Source: JABJAG01 sp038137215 (lineage in GTDB: Bacteria > Pseudomonadota > Alphaproteobacteria > UBA6615). From it: DNA of 24,932 bases. How positions within the stretch are numbered: the first letter of the stretch is position 1; each line of letters starts with the position of its first letter. The translations under genes and the position numbers were made by a program. The stretch spans positions 1 to 24,932 of the forward strand of contig JAYQBG010000035.1 in NCBI GenBank assembly GCA_038137215.1, in the 5' to 3' direction. The notes under the pieces were generated by a model. The model was not told the origin of the DNA. It made no database searches and was given only the letters and a program-made list of their open reading frames with translations. Of the stretch, positions 22,739-24,932 are shown piece by piece.

Positions 22739-23725
22739 ATGCGTTCGTTTCGAGTTGCCCTGATCAGCGCCGTGTTGGCGGCCGTGCCCGTAGCCACGGC
22801 GCATGCCGAGGTCAAAGTTGTCGTGTCCGTCAAACCCATTCACTCGCTGGTCGCCGGCGTGATGGCGGGTGTGGGATCGCCGGCCCTGATTGTGCAGGGT
22901 GCGGGTTCGCCTCACACCTACAGCCTGAAGCCGTCCCAGGCCGCGCAAATGGAATCCGCCGACGTGATTTTTTGGGTCGGCCATAACATGGAAGCATTTC
23001 TGGAAAAGCCGCTCGAGTCCCTCGGCGGCAAGGCGCGGGTGGTGGAGTTAATGGACACGGACGGGCTGACGCAGCTTGCGATTCGTGAAGGCGGACCCTT
23101 TGAAGGCCACGACCATGATCACGATGCCAAGCAGCATGACGATCATGACCATGGCGATGCCAAGCACGATGATCATGACGACCATGGCGATCATGCCGAG
23201 GGAGAGGTGGACGCGCATATCTGGCTCGATCCGATGAACGCCAAGGTGCTGGTCGGTGAAATCGCGCACAACCTTGCCGAAGCCGATCCGGCCAACGCGG
23301 CGACCTACAAGGCCAATGCCGATTCCATGTCCGCGCAGATCGATGAGATGTCAGGGAAGGTTACAGAAACCCTTGCGCCGGTTCGCGAGCGCCCCTTCAT
23401 CGTCTTTCATGATGCCTATCAGCATTTCGAAACCCGGTTCGGCCTTCAGGCCGCCGGCTCCATCACGGTCAGCCCCGAAGTCGTTCCCGGCGCGGCCCGG
23501 GTTCAGGAAATCCGCGATCGGGTTCGTGATCTTGGGGCCGTCTGTGTGTTCTCCGAACCGCAGTTCACCCCCCAAATGGTGTCCGTGGTGACCGAGGCCA
23601 GCGATGCCAATCAGGGCGTTCTGGACCCGTTGGGCGCCGAATTGGCGCCGGGCCCGGATCTGTATGTGGCTCTGATCGAAAACATGGCCGACAGCATGGC
23701 CGCGTGTCTGGCCGCGCGCAGCTGA
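22739..23725 (+). CDS. znuA: Zinc ABC transporter substrate-binding protein ZnuA
   Basis: Periplasmic zinc receptor of 328 residues. The signal peptide ends at VATAHAE. Ligand histidines are in GSPHTYSLKPSQ, DAHIWLDPMNA and FHDAYQHFETRF. A long His/Asp-rich loop (about residues 122-152, starting GHDHDHDAKQ) is typical of ZnuA and is thought to gather zinc. The ATG at 22739 follows GGAG about 10 bp upstream. It is divergent from znuC and ends before a strong terminator. Confidence 0.95.
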   Translation: MRSFRVALISAVLAAVPVATAHAEVKVVVSVKPIHSLVAGVMAGVGSPALIVQGAGSPHTYSLKPSQAAQMESADVIFWVGHNMEAFLEKPLESLGGKARVVELMDTDGLTQLAIREGGPFEGHDHDHDAKQHDDHDHGDAKHDDHDDHGDHAEGEVDAHIWLDPMNAKVLVGEIAHNLAEADPANAATYKANADSMSAQIDEMSGKVTETLAPVRERPFIVFHDAYQHFETRFGLQAAGSITVSPEVVPGAARVQEIRDRVRDLGAVCVFSEPQFTPQMVSVVTEASDANQGVLDPLGAELAPGPDLYVALIENMADSMAACLAARS

Positions 23726-23763
23726 ACCAGGTCTGAATTAAACCTCCCCAACCCCTTGAAACC

Positions 23764-23797
23764 GGCGTCCGCTCCAAAGAGCGGGCGCCGTCTTTTT
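23764..23797 (+). terminator. Intrinsic terminator after znuA
   Basis: Stem GGCGTCCGCTC (23764-23774) with GAGCGGGCGCC (23779-23789), an 11-bp pairing (one G-T) around a CAAA loop, followed by GTCTTTTTTT. It lies 38 bp past the znuA stop and abuts the stop of the convergent minus-strand tail. Confidence 0.85.
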
Positions 23798-23941
23798 TTA
23801 TGTGGCCGGATCGTCGTTCTTTTCGGAGGTGGTGTCTGTCTCGCTCTCACTGGTGTCGCTCTCGGCACCGGCCTGCTCGGCAAGAATGCGCTCATAGACT
23901 TCGCGGCGGTACACTGAGACATCCTCGGGATTGGATAACCC
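23798..23941 (-). pseudogene. C-terminal tail of an unidentified gene, 5' end missing
   Basis: The minus strand encodes GLSNPEDVSVYRREVYERIL, then AEQAGAESDTSESETDTTSE and KNDDPAT before TAA at 23798-23800. The first part looks like a folded helix and the acidic, serine-rich tail like a natural C-terminus. No start codon of credible context precedes it, and the sequence at about 23941-23948 changes to fliR. I do not recognise the family. A short independent gene of under 50 codons is the alternative. Confidence 0.4.
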
Positions 23942-23947
23942 TCCGCG

Positions 23948-24322
23948 ATGCTCGACGGGCTGCTCGTCTCAGACGTTTATCTGTTTCTGATGATATTCGC
24001 GCGCATAGGCAGCGCGATGGTCGTGCTGCCCGGGTTCGGGGAAGTGAATGTGCCCGTCCGGGTCCGTCTGATCATCGCGTTGACGATCTGTTTCGTGGTT
24101 TACCCCGACGTCTCGGTTGCACTGCCGGCCACGCCGCCCAACGTTGCCGAGCTGGTGCTCTTGCTCGGTGGTGAAATCCTGATCGGGATCGCCAACGGTG
24201 CGATCACGAGATTGCTCATATCCATGCTGCAGGTTGGCGGCATAATCATCGCGTTCAATGCCGGCCTTGCGAGCGCGCAACTCTTCGACCCGTCGGCCGG
24301 CCAGACCGGGGCGGTCAACTGA
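23948..24322 (+). pseudogene. fliR: Flagellar export protein FliR, truncated after about 122 residues
   Basis: FliR is a membrane component of the flagellar type III export gate, normally about 250 residues. The N-terminal half is intact: MLDGLLVSDVYLFLMIFARI, then SAMVVLPGFGEVNVPVRVRL, LIIALTICFVVYPDV, LLLGGEILIGIANGAITRLL, and MLQVGGIIIAFNAGLASAQL FDPS. After GQTGAV the frame meets TGA at 24320-24322, because the sequence has switched to cckA in another frame. The remaining transmembrane segments are absent. ATG at 23948 has no clear ribosome site, consistent with a junction just upstream. Confidence 0.8.
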
Positions 24323-24932
24323 TCATCGAGACCTCGAATGAAACCCTGGTTTCGAACCAGCGCCGCGGGGTCGAGCCGGTGCCGCCCGGCAACTATGTGG
24401 TGGTTAAAGTGTCTGATACCGGTGTGGGAATTCCCCAGGAGAACCTCGAACATATTTTCGAGCCGTTCTTTACGACCAAGGAGGTCGGCGCGGGGACGGG
24501 CCTCGGTCTGTCAACGGTGCACGACATCGTCAAGCAGACCGGAGGCTATGTGGTCGTCGATTCCCGGCCCGGTGAAGGCACGACCTTTACGATTCTTCTT
24601 CCGGCACATGCCGCAGAAGAAAAGGCGGCGGCCGATCCGGAAGCCGCCGATACTCCAAGCGCGGCAGAGACAACTGGCGCCGGCACGGTGCTGGTGGTCG
24701 AGGACGAAGACGCCGTCCGGCTGTTTTCGGCGCGCGCGCTGCGGGCCAAGGGATACACGGTTCTGGAAGCCAGGACCGGTGAGGCGGCGATGGAATTGAT
24801 GGGGGTGATCGACGAACCGATCGACCTGCTGATCACGGATGCCGTGATGCCGGAGATAGACGGGCCGACCCTGATCAAGAATGTGCGCGACACCACTCCG
24901 GATATGCCGGTGATCTGTATTTCGGGCTATGC
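24310..24932 (+). pseudogene. cckA: Cell-cycle histidine kinase CckA, C-terminal part (runs off the window)
   Basis: Hybrid kinase controlling CtrA through ChpT. Present in one frame from 24310 are the end of the HATPase domain (VKVSDTGVGIPQENLEHIFE, PFFTTKEVGAGTGLGLSTVH) and a receiver domain (VLVVEDEDAVRLFSARALRA, phospho-acceptor aspartate in LLITDAVMPEIDGPTL, and MPVICISGYA at the window edge). The N-terminal membrane, PAS, HisKA and N-box parts are missing; the sequence starts right after where NARDAMP-GG would be. Hence it is cut by the junction with fliR and at the 3' side only by the window edge. Between the two domains is an alanine/glutamate-rich linker. Confidence 0.85.

Overview
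The window looks like a contig from a high-GC alphaproteobacterium, probably a marine or Rhodospirillales-type lineage. Evidence: ChpT and CckA phosphorelay fragments, a FliX-like tail beside a zinc-ligand-poor DksA, an fdsGB/fdsA-type NAD formate dehydrogenase, a Zur-ZnuABC system, and many short dispersed palindromic repeats. No tRNA, rRNA, insertion sequence or CRISPR array was seen.

Layout. (1) 1-2032: an excisionase-type HTH regulator with a periplasmic-binding-protein-like sensor domain, convergent with an orphan TrpX-type ABC substrate-binding protein. (2) 2314-6226: a tungstate/molybdate metal-cofactor block, tupBCA on the minus strand, divergent from fdhD-mobA on the plus strand. The shared 215-bp control region carries an 11-bp direct repeat. 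(3) 6227-7090: an 864-bp gene-free stretch with a good promoter, a strong terminator (candidate small RNA) and dense interspersed repeats. (4) 7091-11215: a cupin protein, the large formate dehydrogenase catalytic subunit fdsA and a secreted FKBP isomerase. A composite repeat of about 150 bp lies in inverted orientation on both sides of cupin-fdsA. (5) 11331-14603: fragments of a GNAT acetyltransferase and a histidine kinase, an intact NuoE-NuoF fusion (fdsGB), then a ChpT fragment joined to a FliX-like C-terminus. (6) 14797-18291: dksA, then a probable operon of zinc-type MDR dehydrogenase, acyl-CoA dehydrogenase and a second cupin paralogous to the first. (7) 18346-20417: an alpha/beta hydrolase lacking its N-terminus and an amidohydrolase. 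(8) 20543-23725: znuC-znuB-zur divergent from znuA, with two Zur-box-like sites between them. (9) 23798-24932: an unidentified C-terminal tail, fliR cut after about 122 codons, and the C-terminal half of cckA.

Functional picture. TupBCA would import the oxyanion, MobA would convert the pterin to its bis-MGD form, FdhD would prepare the cofactor, and FdsA with FdsGB would oxidise formate to CO2 with NAD+. Formate dehydrogenase beside a tungstate-type importer suggests, but does not prove, a tungsten-dependent enzyme.

The most striking structural oddity is five abrupt junctions, near 11696, 14516, 19162, 23942 and 24314, where genes are cut mid-domain and joined to another broken gene or abut a gene start. 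All five can be read as internal deletions that keep the order and strand of the flanking genes. They may be real deletions, or assembly/amplification artefacts; the sequence alone cannot decide. Annotation of the broken genes should be treated accordingly.
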